Origin: Leisingera sp. ANG59
GTDB taxonomy: Bacteria; Pseudomonadota; Alphaproteobacteria; Rhodobacterales; Rhodobacteraceae
Assembly: GCF_013317235.1 (NCBI RefSeq)
Contig: NZ_WLCM01000012.1
Span: forward strand, 25,001-89,000
DNA: 64,000 nucleotides
Direction: 5' to 3'
The notes under the pieces are model-generated. The model saw only the letters and a program-made list of their open reading frames with translations. It ran no database searches and was not told the origin of the DNA. The translations under genes and the position numbers were made by a program. Shown here piece after piece: positions 8,856 through 18,568 of this stretch. Every line of letters starts with the position of its first letter. Position 1 is the first letter of the stretch.

Positions 8856-9817
8856 TGGATCATACGATGTCCCAGCCCTATTCCGCGCCGCCCGAGGGCC
8901 ATGTCTCCCACAGCCGGCTGGAACGGGTGCTGCGCTCCGGCCGCTTTGCCATCACTGCTGAGCTGAACCCGCCGGACAGCGCCGACCCCGCGGATGTCTA
9001 TGAGGCCGCACGCCCGCTGGGCGAGGTCGCCGACGCAATCAATGCCACTGATGCCTCGGGCGCGAACTGCCACATGTCCTCGATCGGCATCAGTGCGCTG
9101 CTGACCCGGGCGGGCTATTCGCCGGTGTACCAGATCTCCTGCCGAGACCGGAACCGCATCGCCATTCAGGGCGACGTTCTGGGCGCCGCAGCCATGGGCG
9201 TCAGCAACGTTCTGTGCCTGACCGGGGATGGCGTCGGCGTGGGTGATCAGCCGGGCGCGAAACCGGTCTTCGATTTCGATTCCCTGTCGCTGCTGCGCAC
9301 CATCAAGACAATGCGGGATGAGCGCAAATTTCTGTCCGGACGCACGATCAAGAACCCGCCCCAGCTGTTTCTGGGGGCGGCTGAGAACCCCTGCATCCCG
9401 CCATATGACTGGCGCCCGGAACGGCTGGCCAAGAAAGTGGAGGCCGGCGCCGAATACATCCAGACCAACTACATCTACGACGTGCCTCTGTTCGAGAAAT
9501 TCATGGCCCGGGTGCGGGACCTGGGACTGGACAAGAAGGTTTACATCCTGGCAGGCGTCGGCCCGCTGGCGTCGGCGCGGGCGGCTCGGTGGATGCGCTC
9601 GAATGTGCCGGGTATCCATGTGCCCGATGCAGTCATCGACCGAATGGAGAAGGCTGAAAAACCCGGACAGGAAGGCAAGAAGATCTGCGTCGAGCTGATC
9701 CAGCAGATGCGGGAGATTGCCGGTGTTTCCGGAGTGCATGTCATGGCCTACCGGAAGGAACACGAGGTGTCCGAGATCATACGGGAATCCGGGGTCCTGG
9801 CATCCCGCAAGAGATAG
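8855..9817 (+). CDS. Methylenetetrahydrofolate reductase (MetF family)
   Basis: A 320-residue TIM-barrel flavoprotein that interconverts 5,10-methylene-THF and 5-methyl-THF. Family marks are the early FAITAELNPPDSADPADV strand with the conserved Glu, the CLTGDGVGVGD flavin loop, and the ADYIQTN-like motif (AEYIQTNYIYD). I start at ATG 8855 overlapping the upstream stop; ATG 8867 is an alternative. Coupled to the MetV-like gene, it probably forms a two-subunit enzyme. In marine Rhodobacteraceae it could run in the oxidative direction on methyl groups taken from methylated substrates such as DMSP or methylamines, or supply methionine synthesis; the sequence does not decide. Confidence 0.88.
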   Translation: MDHTMSQPYSAPPEGHVSHSRLERVLRSGRFAITAELNPPDSADPADVYEAARPLGEVADAINATDASGANCHMSSIGISALLTRAGYSPVYQISCRDRNRIAIQGDVLGAAAMGVSNVLCLTGDGVGVGDQPGAKPVFDFDSLSLLRTIKTMRDERKFLSGRTIKNPPQLFLGAAENPCIPPYDWRPERLAKKVEAGAEYIQTNYIYDVPLFEKFMARVRDLGLDKKVYILAGVGPLASARAARWMRSNVPGIHVPDAVIDRMEKAEKPGQEGKKICVELIQQMREIAGVSGVHVMAYRKEHEVSEIIRESGVLASRKR

Positions 9818-9862
9818 CTCCGGCAACCTGCAGGCACGCATCCGCCAGTTTCCGGATACAGC

Positions 9863-9887
9863 AAAGGCGCCCGGCGGGCGCCTTTTT
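9863..9887 (+). terminator. Intrinsic terminator after the metF-like gene
   Basis: A 10-bp perfect stem (9863-9872 with 9876-9885), a three-base loop and a run of T at 9883-9887. It lies between convergent genes and may serve both directions. Confidence 0.88.
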
Positions 9888-9926
9888 CATCAGACCGGGC
9901 AGTTGAACCCCGGAAAATTCATATAC

Positions 9927-10238
9927 TCAGTGGGTCCAAGGGCCGCGGCGGCTGGTAGCAAAGTTTTCGCCGTAACCGCCAGCGCGGATGTTCGCCTTGC
10001 GCACTTTGGGCTCGACAACCACCGCGTCGATGCCGTGGTCCTCGGCGTATTCCACCGCCGCCTCCTTGCTCTCAAACCGCAGTTTCACCTGCGCCTGGGT
10101 GTCGGTGGAGGAGGTCCAGCCCATCAGCGGGTCCACTTCGCGGGCCGAGGCGGGCGCAAACTCCAGCACCCATTTCCGCGTCTTGGCCATGCCAGAGGTC
10201 ATGGCGTTGCGTGCCGGCCGGTAAATCCGCGCTTGCAT
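9927..10238 (-). CDS. NDUFS4-like NADH dehydrogenase (complex I) accessory subunit
   Basis: A 103-residue protein matching the ETC complex I subunit family (NDUFS4, 18-kDa subunit). Marks are the opening [14 protein letters not shown], the KWVLEFAP and [20 protein letters not shown] stretches, [10 protein letters not shown] and the C-terminal YGENFA. In alphaproteobacteria this supernumerary subunit sits at the base of the peripheral arm and helps hold the N module. It is single-standing here, far from a nuo operon, as is usual in this group. Confidence 0.88.
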   Translation of the reverse strand: MQARIYRPARNAMTSGMAKTRKWVLEFAPASAREVDPLMGWTSSTDTQAQVKLRFESKEAAVEYAEDHGIDAVVVEPKVRKANIRAGGYGENFATSRRGPWTH

Positions 10239-10321
10239 GGGCTGTCTCCCGCTTGAGTCTCAAATCCAGCGCTTTTATGCGCCGGATGCGGGCCTGCGGC
10301 AAGGTGGCATTTTGAACAGGG

Positions 10322-11008
10322 TTATCCTGCATTTGCAGCACCGCCACAGGCCGCCTGCGCCAGCCTCCCCAGATGCGATGGCCGCGCCGCCAGAAACGCC
10401 ATCAGCCGCGCCGGATAGCCCTCCGGCGGCGCCTGCCGCACCGAAGGGCGGGCCGCAACCGCCGCCCGCCAGTCCGCCATGCGCCCCTGCGCAGGCATCA
10501 GGGCAAAATCCCCGATCGCATCAAACGTCTCGAAGTAGCGGAAGATGGTGCCCCAGACCCCGTCCACCATGTGAAAGTTTTCTCCGGCAAAGAACCGCCC
10601 CGCCACCTCCGGCGCGATCCGCTCCAGCCGTCCGCGCAGGTCTGCGGCCGCCGCGGCAAACGCATCCTCATCCGGTGCATTGTACAGTTTGCCGATGGCC
10701 GCCAGCGTGCCGGAGCCGTATTCGATCCAGGCCCGGTGCCGCGCCCGCTCCAGCGGGTCTGCGGGATGCAAGGAGCCGGGCGTGGTCTCATCCAGGTATT
10801 CCGCAATCACCTGGCTTTCGAACAGCACCCGCCCGCCGGTCTCCAGCACCGGCACCCGGCCCGTCGGCGACAGCACCCGGAACCAGTCAGGCTTGTCCGC
10901 AAGGTCGATATAGGTGCGGCGGTGCGGAATGGATTTCTCGCTCAGCACAATCACCGCCCGCTGCACATAGGGGCACAGGTGGTGGCTGATCAGATGCAGG
11001 TCGCTCAT
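10322..11008 (-). CDS. Glutathione S-transferase family protein
   Basis: A 228-residue two-domain GST. The thioredoxin-like N-terminus has a cysteine-type active site (HHLCPYVQRAV), the cis-proline region GRVPVLETGG and the glutathione-binding FESQVIAEYLDE. A helical C-terminal domain follows. The CPY motif suggests an omega- or beta-like thiol transferase. I choose ATG 11008 because of the GAGG ribosome site five bases upstream; a further start at 11035 would lie inside the operator. It is divergent from a MarR-type regulator and is its probable target. Confidence 0.88.
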   Translation of the reverse strand: MSDLHLISHHLCPYVQRAVIVLSEKSIPHRRTYIDLADKPDWFRVLSPTGRVPVLETGGRVLFESQVIAEYLDETTPGSLHPADPLERARHRAWIEYGSGTLAAIGKLYNAPDEDAFAAAAADLRGRLERIAPEVAGRFFAGENFHMVDGVWGTIFRYFETFDAIGDFALMPAQGRMADWRAAVAARPSVRQAPPEGYPARLMAFLAARPSHLGRLAQAACGGAANAG

Positions 11009-11017
11009 GGGATCCTC

Positions 11018-11086
11018 ATTTAGATGCAGTTGCATTCACATCAGATAAGGGCGCTTCCTTGCATGTCAATGCACTTGCATCTAAAT
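11018..11086. promoter_or_regulatory. Twin palindromic operators between GST and MarR genes
   Basis: Two near-identical 12-base palindromes, ATGCAGTTGCAT (11024-11035) and ATGCACTTGCAT (11069-11080), lie 45 bases apart centre to centre. Each is extended outward by the same TTTAG/CTAAA arm, so the whole block (11018-11035 against 11069-11086) is an inverted repeat matching at 16 of 18 positions. Each copy sits just upstream of one of the two divergent starts. This is the pattern expected for MarR-dimer sites controlling both genes. Confidence 0.75.
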
Positions 11087-11093
11087 ATCCCGC

Positions 11094-11543
11094 ATGCAGA
11101 CACCCGACCCTTTCGACATCTGGCTGCCGCTCGCCCGCGCCCACAAATCCATCCTCTCCTCGGTGGAGGCCGCGCTGAAGCAGGCGGGCCTGCCCGGGCT
11201 CGACTGGTACGACCTGCTGTGGGAGCTGGAATGCGCCGGCGATACGGGCCTGCGCCCCTTTGAGCTGCAGGAGAAGCTGCTGCTGCCGCAATACGGCGTC
11301 TCGCGGCTGGCGGACCGGCTGGCCAAGGCCGGATACCTCACCCGGCAGGAGTGCAGCGGCGATGGCCGCGGCCAGATCCTGCTGCTCACCGCCGCAGGCG
11401 CCGAGACCCGCGCGCAGATGTGGGCGGTTTACTCTGACGCCATGCAGCAGGCCGTCACCCCGCATTTCAGCCCGGGCGAGGCGCGGCGGCTGGCAGAGCT
11501 GCTGGGAAAGCTGCTGCGCCCCGCCCCTGCTGACAAAATCTGA
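11094..11543 (+). CDS. MarR-family transcriptional regulator
   Basis: A 149-residue winged-helix protein. The recognition helix region [19 protein letters not shown] is followed by the wing [18 protein letters not shown], with long dimerisation helices at both ends. ATG 11094 has no clear ribosome site, and the operator copy lies 8 bases upstream, so the transcript may be nearly leaderless. It probably represses itself and the divergent glutathione S-transferase gene, releasing on binding a phenolic or electrophilic compound (inference from the family). Confidence 0.9.
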   Translation: MQTPDPFDIWLPLARAHKSILSSVEAALKQAGLPGLDWYDLLWELECAGDTGLRPFELQEKLLLPQYGVSRLADRLAKAGYLTRQECSGDGRGQILLLTAAGAETRAQMWAVYSDAMQQAVTPHFSPGEARRLAELLGKLLRPAPADKI

Positions 11544-11631
11544 CACCATATCCCGGATTGGCCGCCAGCCCCCCCTTGCACCGGAACAAAAACAGACCAA
11601 AATCGGCCCCAGCCGCCAACGGAGTCGCCTG

Positions 11632-13833
<2,202 letters not shown>

Positions 13834-13877
13834 TCAATAACTTGGTCAATACTTTTTGATCTCCAAGGAGGTTGTAG

Positions 13878-14774
13878 TTGGTCAAAATAAAGCACTCTGA
13901 AGCACGTCAAATCGATGAATTCTTCAACATGCAAGACGGGTATCCGCTCGACTTTTCCAACAAGACTCTTGCTGAGTTTTTTGAGGATGAAATCGGTGAA
14001 AACCTTTACGACGACAAGTTCTCCTTCAAAGGCACTTCAAAAGCCAACCGAATAAGAGCTTTCCTTGAATTCTCATCTGCCAGGCAAGCCGCACGACTTT
14101 TGAAAGCTCTATGGAAGCATAGAAATACCGAGAGAAATGCGGAGCTCCATCGTCGCTCTGAACTTGTAGCTGGTGGATTTGAAGATGTAGAATCTCTGGA
14201 AATCTACTGCTTGCAGTTTGCATCTGAAGACAAAGAGTTCGACGAACTTATTTCAGCTATTGAGCAGAGAGGGCAAACTGAAGTTATTGATGCCACAACA
14301 GTTCTTGCAAGCTCCTTTGATTTTGACACGGTTATGGACGAAATCGAACGCGCCCGGACGTTCATCGAAGATGACCCTGAAGACGCAATCACCGCAGCTT
14401 CATCGCTTATTGAAAGCGTCTGCCGATCAATCTTGGTAGAGTTACAACTACCTCTTCCAAAAGATCTTTCTATAAAGCCCTTGTATAAGGCAGTGCGTGA
14501 TCCTCTCGGGCTATCTCCAGAGAACCCCGATGTAGACCCTTTAATTGCGGAGGATGTTCGCACAATTCTCGCAGGCTTAACAAATACTATTGGCGGGATT
14601 GGTTCTCTTCGAACTCATGGCGGTGATGCTCATGGTAGAGAGCGAGGGAAAAGGCGAGTGGACGCTAGAATTGCGCGCCTTGCAGTAAATTCTGCCTGTG
14701 CTTTGACTCTCTTTTTAATAGAAATCTGGGCTCGCAAATACCCTAACCGTACTCTCGTGAATACTAGTAAGTAG
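13878..14774 (+). CDS. Abortive-infection C-terminal (Abi_C) family protein
   Basis: A 298-residue protein. The C-terminal part (about 165-290) resembles the Abi_C domain: SLIESVCRSIL, a small-residue stretch NTIGGIGSLRTHGGDAHGRE and the closing helix RIARLAVNSACALTLFLIE. The N-terminal half is charged and unassigned. It starts at TTG 13878 with a strong AAGGAGG site, 44 bases after uvrB. Base composition is clearly AT-richer than both neighbours and codon use is mixed, so it was probably acquired. By family analogy it could be an anti-phage suicide protein; no partner gene, toxin domain or nuclease motif is visible. The domain call is from recall of the consensus. Confidence 0.7.
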   Translation: MVKIKHSEARQIDEFFNMQDGYPLDFSNKTLAEFFEDEIGENLYDDKFSFKGTSKANRIRAFLEFSSARQAARLLKALWKHRNTERNAELHRRSELVAGGFEDVESLEIYCLQFASEDKEFDELISAIEQRGQTEVIDATTVLASSFDFDTVMDEIERARTFIEDDPEDAITAASSLIESVCRSILVELQLPLPKDLSIKPLYKAVRDPLGLSPENPDVDPLIAEDVRTILAGLTNTIGGIGSLRTHGGDAHGRERGKRRVDARIARLAVNSACALTLFLIEIWARKYPNRTLVNTSK

Positions 14775-15099
14775 GTCCACAGCGCCCGATCCCGAGGGTG
14801 GGCGTTTGCGCCCGCCGTCATGCCAAAGGCGTGCCACCCATAGTCGGCGCACGTTTAGTGCGGCGGTGGCGGGTCGGGCGCGATGCACGGCAAAGCCGTG
14901 CAAGGTCTCCGCAAAATCATCGAAAACCCATTAACTATTTGCTAATAAACAAGGTTTCGCAGCGAAACCCCTTTTCATTCACACCCCGCCGCAGCCGGCG
15001 CCTGCGCGCTGCTGACTGCCGGAAAGGCAAGCTGAAGCAGGCTGAAAAAACATCCTTCGGACCCGCTGCGCCGCATATATGCACAAACAACGCATCCTC
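14775..15099. other. Non-coding interval with a cluster of perfect hairpins
   Basis: No gene is visible. Three strong stem-loops follow the Abi_C stop: 14797-14816 (8 bp with one G-T, loop TTTG), 14884-14902 (8 bp perfect, loop AAA) and 14953-14969 (7 bp perfect, loop CAG). An AT-rich stretch lies at 14930-14955. The block could be transcript-end structure, a small RNA, or the scar of the insertion that brought in the Abi_C gene. Confidence 0.5.
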
Positions 15100-15128
15100 T
15101 TGAAAAACAGCGTGTTTTTTGCTATATT
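15100..15128 (+). promoter_or_regulatory. Sigma-70-type promoter with palindromic spacer
   Basis: TTGAAA at 15100-15105 and TATATT at 15123-15128 with an ideal 17-base spacer, 95 bases ahead of the SPW gene. The spacer region forms an inverted repeat, AAAAACA (15103-15109) with TGTTTTT (15113-15119), which could bind a repressor. Confidence 0.7.
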
Positions 15129-15222
15129 CCAGCCAGCACCCAACGCCCCGGCGGGCGGGCGGTGCACCCGGCCCGCTCCGGGCCGGGAATTGCTGCAGAC
15201 ACCTGAAACGGGAGGATGTGCA

Positions 15223-15582
15223 ATGACTGATCTCTGGAAAAAAATGACCGGCGACTGGCAGGACAGCGTCAACGTGCTGCTTGGCCTGTGGCTGGTGCTG
15301 TCGCCCTGGATCCTGCAATTCCAGGACAGCCGCCTGGCAACCGCCAATGCGGTGATCATTGGTGCTGTGATCGCGGTGATGTCGCTGGCCGCGGTGGTCA
15401 GCTTCCGCAACTGGGAGGAATGGGCCGGCATGGCGGTCGGCGCCTGGCTGGTGGTCTCGCCCTGGGTGCTCGGCCTGACCGCGCTGACCCTGGCGACCTG
15501 GAACTTCGTGATCGTCGGCGCGCTGGTCTTCGCCATGGCCGGCTGGTCGCTCTACGAGCACGACGCTCATCACCCGGCCTGA
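15223..15582 (+). CDS. SPW-repeat small integral membrane protein
   Basis: A 119-residue membrane protein with two copies of the SPW repeat: a helix carrying LSPWIL near residue 30 and a second carrying VSPWVL near residue 80. There are four predicted membrane helices, and between the halves a short amphipathic NWEEWAG segment. The function of the family is unknown. ATG 15223 has a GGAGGA ribosome site. The gene stands alone behind a well-formed promoter with a palindromic spacer, which suggests it is regulated. Confidence 0.87.
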   Translation: MTDLWKKMTGDWQDSVNVLLGLWLVLSPWILQFQDSRLATANAVIIGAVIAVMSLAAVVSFRNWEEWAGMAVGAWLVVSPWVLGLTALTLATWNFVIVGALVFAMAGWSLYEHDAHHPA

Positions 15583-15593
15583 TGCCGCATCCG

Positions 15594-15623
15594 GGCTCAG
15601 CGGGCAGCCCGGCCCGCTGAGCC
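15594..15623. repeat. 12-bp perfect hairpin after the SPW gene
   Basis: Arms 15594-15605 and 15612-15623 pair perfectly with a six-base loop, 12 bases after the stop. A second small inverted repeat (CGGGCAAG/CTTGCCCG) follows at about 15633-15649. There is no T-run, so this is a stabilising or Rho-assisted end at most. Confidence 0.6.
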
Positions 15624-15827
15624 GCCGCCTTCCGGGCAAGGCTTGCCCGACTCACCCCTTCGGGCGCAGACTGTCAGGCACCAGAAACCTGCGCGCGCCC
15701 CGGCTTGCCGCTTGCTGCGCCCAGGGCTGATGCCGCCGCCAGATCAGTGAGCCAGGATGCTCCCGCGGCGCCCAGGACCTGAGCCACGCGCCGCCGGGCC
15801 CCGCGCCCCAGACAGGAGGACCCTTCG

Positions 15828-16295
15828 ATGATTGCCTCACGCCTGAAACATCATCTGGAGGCACAGGGCTTGCCCTTCGCCACCGTCCGTCACCCCTATA
15901 CCGCCACCGCATCCGAATGCGCAGAAGCCGCGCATGTGCCGGGCGGCCACCTGGCCAAATCGGTGCTGATTCACATGGAGGAAGGCCCCTTCCTGGCGGT
16001 GATCCCCTCCGACCAGAAGGTCGATCTGCACAAGCTGCAATCAATGGTTGACCGCCGCCTCGGGCTGGCGCCGGAGATTGAGCTGGACCAGGTCTTTGAC
16101 GACTGCGATCCCGGCGCGGCGCCCTGCGTCGGCGCGGCCTATATGGTGCCCACGGTGATCGACGACAGCCTGCGCGGGCTCGACAAGGTCTGGTTCGAGG
16201 CCGGCGATCACAAGACGCTGGTCGAGATGAAGGGTTCCGATTTCGACACCCTGATGAAGGACGCCAAACACGGCTCCTTCTGCACCATGCACTGA
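15828..16295 (+). CDS. YbaK/EbsC-family aminoacyl-tRNA deacylase
   Basis: A 155-residue protein of the prolyl-tRNA editing domain fold. These free-standing enzymes hydrolyse mischarged tRNA (for example Cys- or Ala-tRNAPro). Family features are the conserved Lys in HLAKSVLIH, the VDLHKLQ segment, the glycine-rich loop near PCVGAAYMVPTVID, and the closing hairpin WFEAGDHKTLVEMKGSDF. Start ATG 15828 with AGGAGGA. Which tRNA is edited cannot be told from sequence. Confidence 0.85.
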   Translation: MIASRLKHHLEAQGLPFATVRHPYTATASECAEAAHVPGGHLAKSVLIHMEEGPFLAVIPSDQKVDLHKLQSMVDRRLGLAPEIELDQVFDDCDPGAAPCVGAAYMVPTVIDDSLRGLDKVWFEAGDHKTLVEMKGSDFDTLMKDAKHGSFCTMH

Positions 16296-16343
16296 TGCCT
16301 GCGGCCAGCCGCCCCAATGCTGCCGGGGCGGCGCCACCGGCGG

Positions 16344-16604
16344 TCAGAAGTCGAACAGATCTTCCAGGAAATTCTTCTTTTTCTTCTTGTAGTATTTCTT
16401 CTCGTGGCGCGGCTCATGATCGCGGCCGCGGTCCTCATAGCGCTGCGGCTGCGGCGCCGGCTGCACCGGCTGTGCCGACCGTTCGATGATCTTGTCCAAT
16501 TCCCCCCGGTCCAGCCACACCCCGCGGCAGCGCGGGCAATAGTCGATCTCGACGCCGGCGCGGTCGGACATGACAAGTTCGGTTCCGTCAATCGGGCACT
16601 GCAT
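16344..16604 (-). CDS. zf-TFIIB zinc-ribbon protein
   Basis: An 86-residue protein with an N-terminal zinc ribbon of the TFIIB type: CPIDG at residue 3 and CPRCRGVWLDRGEL near residue 23, the usual signature. It is followed by a low-complexity basic tail with many Lys, Tyr and Arg and a final acidic-aromatic patch. ATG 16604 has AAGGAG. Members of this family are widespread and uncharacterised. It lies convergent to the YbaK gene. Confidence 0.85.
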   Translation of the reverse strand: MQCPIDGTELVMSDRAGVEIDYCPRCRGVWLDRGELDKIIERSAQPVQPAPQPQRYEDRGRDHEPRHEKKYYKKKKKNFLEDLFDF

Positions 16605-16757
16605 TCGCTTCTCCTTGCACAACTTCTGCAGTTGACGTGGGAACCGCCCCCGCGCTCTGCAAGGCAAAGCCAGTGCAAAAACGCGCAATTTGCGGGTTTC
16701 CGCCCGTTTCCAGACAGCTGACCCATGGTAAGCTGCCTGCAAACCACGGAGGCTTAC

Positions 16758-17369
16758 ATGAGCAGCAAGACCATCCTCGCCGGGCTTCTGGCCCTGATCC
16801 TATCCTGTGCATCCGCTTATGCCGGCGAAGGCGGCGGCGGCGGCGGCGGCCGGGACGGGATGGACTCCGGCGGCGGCCAGCGCAGCGGCCTCAGCTCCAG
16901 GGCCACCAAGGCGGTTGTGACCACCCTGACCCGCGGCTTCGACCGCTGCGGCACCCTGCCTCAGGTCTACAGGTTCGACTGTTTCCGCCACACCTACAAG
17001 CTGGCAGCGCAGAAACTGGACGGCAACCAGGCCTATGCCGAGGCCTACAAGGCGCTGGTGCTGGTCGAGGAAACCCTGACGCGGTCCGTCAAGCAGAACC
17101 TGGACCCGGCCCAGCCCCCCAAGCGCAAGGGGCTGAACCTGTACCGCGCGGTGAAGCCGGCGGCGGTGCCGCAGATCAAGCGGCAGGCGGAATCGGCGAT
17201 GAAACAGGCCGAGACCATCCTGCTGCGCTCGCCGGCGAACAAGCAGGTGCATTACGCCCGCATCGCCGAGGCAGTGAATTCCAACAAGGTTCTCTTGCGC
17301 TCCGCCCTGCTGCCCGGCGGCATGATCCGGCTGGCCTGGAGCCTGCTTAAAACCGCGGTTCCGGCCTAG
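16758..17369 (+). CDS. Secreted protein of unknown function with poly-glycine N-terminus
   Basis: A 203-residue protein with a clear signal peptide (residues 1-22, ending AYA). A run of glycines (GEGGGGGGGRDG) leads into a helical domain with three cysteines near residues 60-80. No known family is recognised. The C-terminal segment reads VHYARIAEAVNSNKVLLRSA, and a degraded second copy of it lies 600 bases downstream. ATG 16758 has a GGAGG site. It converges on the UspA gene with a 15-base gap. Confidence 0.7.
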   Translation: MSSKTILAGLLALILSCASAYAGEGGGGGGGRDGMDSGGGQRSGLSSRATKAVVTTLTRGFDRCGTLPQVYRFDCFRHTYKLAAQKLDGNQAYAEAYKALVLVEETLTRSVKQNLDPAQPPKRKGLNLYRAVKPAAVPQIKRQAESAMKQAETILLRSPANKQVHYARIAEAVNSNKVLLRSALLPGGMIRLAWSLLKTAVPA

Positions 17370-17384
17370 GCCGCGGTCCGCCCC

Positions 17385-17792
17385 TCAGCGCACCACATGC
17401 ACGGCGCAGGCTGCGTGGCGCACCACGTGGCCTGAGGTCGACCCCCAGATCAGGTCCTGCATCGACGGCCGGTGCGAGGCGAGGATGATAAGATCCGGCT
17501 GATTCTGCTCTGCCCAGTCCAGGATGGTGCGGCCGGAATGGCCCTCCACCAGCACGCCTTCGGCATCGGGCAGGGTCTTGGCCAGCCCGTCCAGCTCCGC
17601 CTGCAGCGCCATGCGGGTATCCTCCATAAAATCCGCCGGGATATAGGAAATCGCATAGGCCGGCACCTGTTCGATCACGTGCAGCAGCGTCACCTTGGCG
17701 TTCGGCGCGGACAACAGCCGCGCCACTTTGAGCGGCCCGGTGGAGTCGCGTTCGGGGTCGAATGAGACCGGCACCAGAATATTATGATACAT
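17385..17792 (-). CDS. Universal stress protein (UspA family)
   Basis: A 135-residue single Usp domain: opening NILVPVSFDPERDS, a VTLLHVIEQVP strand, and the C-terminal DLIILASHRPSMQDL and GSTSGHVVRHAACAVHVVR. The ATP-binding glycine pattern is imperfect (SHRPS replaces the usual GxxG), so nucleotide binding is uncertain. AAGGAG ribosome site before ATG 17792. Monocistronic. Confidence 0.9.
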   Translation of the reverse strand: MYHNILVPVSFDPERDSTGPLKVARLLSAPNAKVTLLHVIEQVPAYAISYIPADFMEDTRMALQAELDGLAKTLPDAEGVLVEGHSGRTILDWAEQNQPDLIILASHRPSMQDLIWGSTSGHVVRHAACAVHVVR

Positions 17793-17981
17793 GGCAGTTC
17801 TCCTTTCTAAACCAGTCTACACCCTTTTGCCGCCTGGTGCGTTGACCGGGATCATCTGCAGCGTGCAAGCCGCGGTGTGGCGGCGCTTGTCTTGTGCCAA
17901 ACGCCGCCGCCCGCCCATGGTTCCGGATGCGGACCCTGCCCCGGCGGCGCCGATGCGGTGACGATCCCGTTGCGCTTCCGG

Positions 17982-18080
17982 GAGCCGGTCAAGGTGCACT
18001 GCGCGCGCATCGCCGCGGTAGCGGATCCGGCCAAGGTCATCTTCCGCTGCAGGCTGACGGCCTTGCGCCAGTTCATCTGA
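17982..18080 (+). pseudogene. Decayed 3' fragment of a paralogue of the 16758-17369 gene
   Basis: The frame ending at 18080 reads VKVHCARIAAVADPAKVIFR, which lines up without gaps with QVHYARIAEAVNSNKVLLRS in the intact upstream gene. The DNA is also recognisably similar over this stretch. Nothing upstream in this frame resembles the rest of the protein, and there is no convincing start. It is best read as the remnant of a tandem duplicate, interrupted by the usp gene between the copies. Confidence 0.5.
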
Positions 18081-18092
18081 GAAAACGGGGTC

Positions 18093-18416
18093 TCAGGCCC
18101 CGAACACTTCCGCGACGTCATACATCACCGGCTCGAAGCTGCGGCACAGCTCGTTGATCTTGCGGTTGCGCTCGCGCATCTCCGGGCTGCGCAGCATCGC
18201 CATGAAATCCTCGCGGCGGCGCCATTGCGAATAATTGGCGATCCGGGTCTGGGCGTCGTTCACATGCAGGCCGGCCGAGATGAAACCCGGCTGCTTGGAG
18301 ATGAACTCTGAATAGGCGTCCTCAAGCGCTTCCAAAAGATCCTGGCATGTCCCCGGCGTCATCTCGAATGTGGTGATAACGGTCTGGATGTCCGCGGTTT
18401 TTGCTATTTTCGGCAT
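18093..18416 (-). CDS. Antibiotic biosynthesis monooxygenase (ABM) fold protein
   Basis: A 107-residue ferredoxin-like alpha/beta protein of the ABM family. The segment FISKQPGFISAGLHVNDAQ is followed by RIANYSQWRRREDFMAMLRS, matching the dimeric ABM pattern. Members include quinol monooxygenases and haem-degrading enzymes, but many have unknown substrates. ATG 18416 has GGAGG. It is divergent from an outer-membrane-like gene across an interval carrying a CtrA-type box. Confidence 0.85.
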   Translation of the reverse strand: MPKIAKTADIQTVITTFEMTPGTCQDLLEALEDAYSEFISKQPGFISAGLHVNDAQTRIANYSQWRRREDFMAMLRSPEMRERNRKINELCRSFEPVMYDVAEVFGA

Positions 18417-18507
18417 TGGCTCCTCCGTTGACGTGACCCCAGCCTACGCCCGTTCACGCGGAAAGCGCACGATATTTTTTACGGAACGCCTGCTGGTGGT
18501 TTGCAGC

Positions 18508-18530
18508 ATGGTTAACACAACCTTAACCAT
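18508..18530. promoter_or_regulatory. CtrA-type box within a perfect inverted repeat
   Basis: ATGGTTAA (18508-18515) and TTAACCAT (18523-18530) form a perfect 8-bp inverted repeat with a 7-base spacer. The inner part is TTAA-N7-TTAAC, the consensus for the alphaproteobacterial cell-cycle regulator CtrA. It lies about 40 bases before the 18569 start and about 95 bases before the divergent ABM gene. Confidence 0.55.
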
Positions 18531-18568
18531 AAAGCCGAACCCTGAAGCTCTCGCAACGAGGTTTCGGG

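Noticed and set aside
9863-9887. Repeat-element reading of the hairpin after metF
   Set aside because: The stem with T-run between convergent genes is fully explained as an intrinsic terminator.
14931-14945. Possible second CtrA box in the AT-rich stretch
   Set aside because: TTAA-N7-CTAA has a mismatch in the second half-site and lies in a hairpin-rich region with no adjacent start; too weak.
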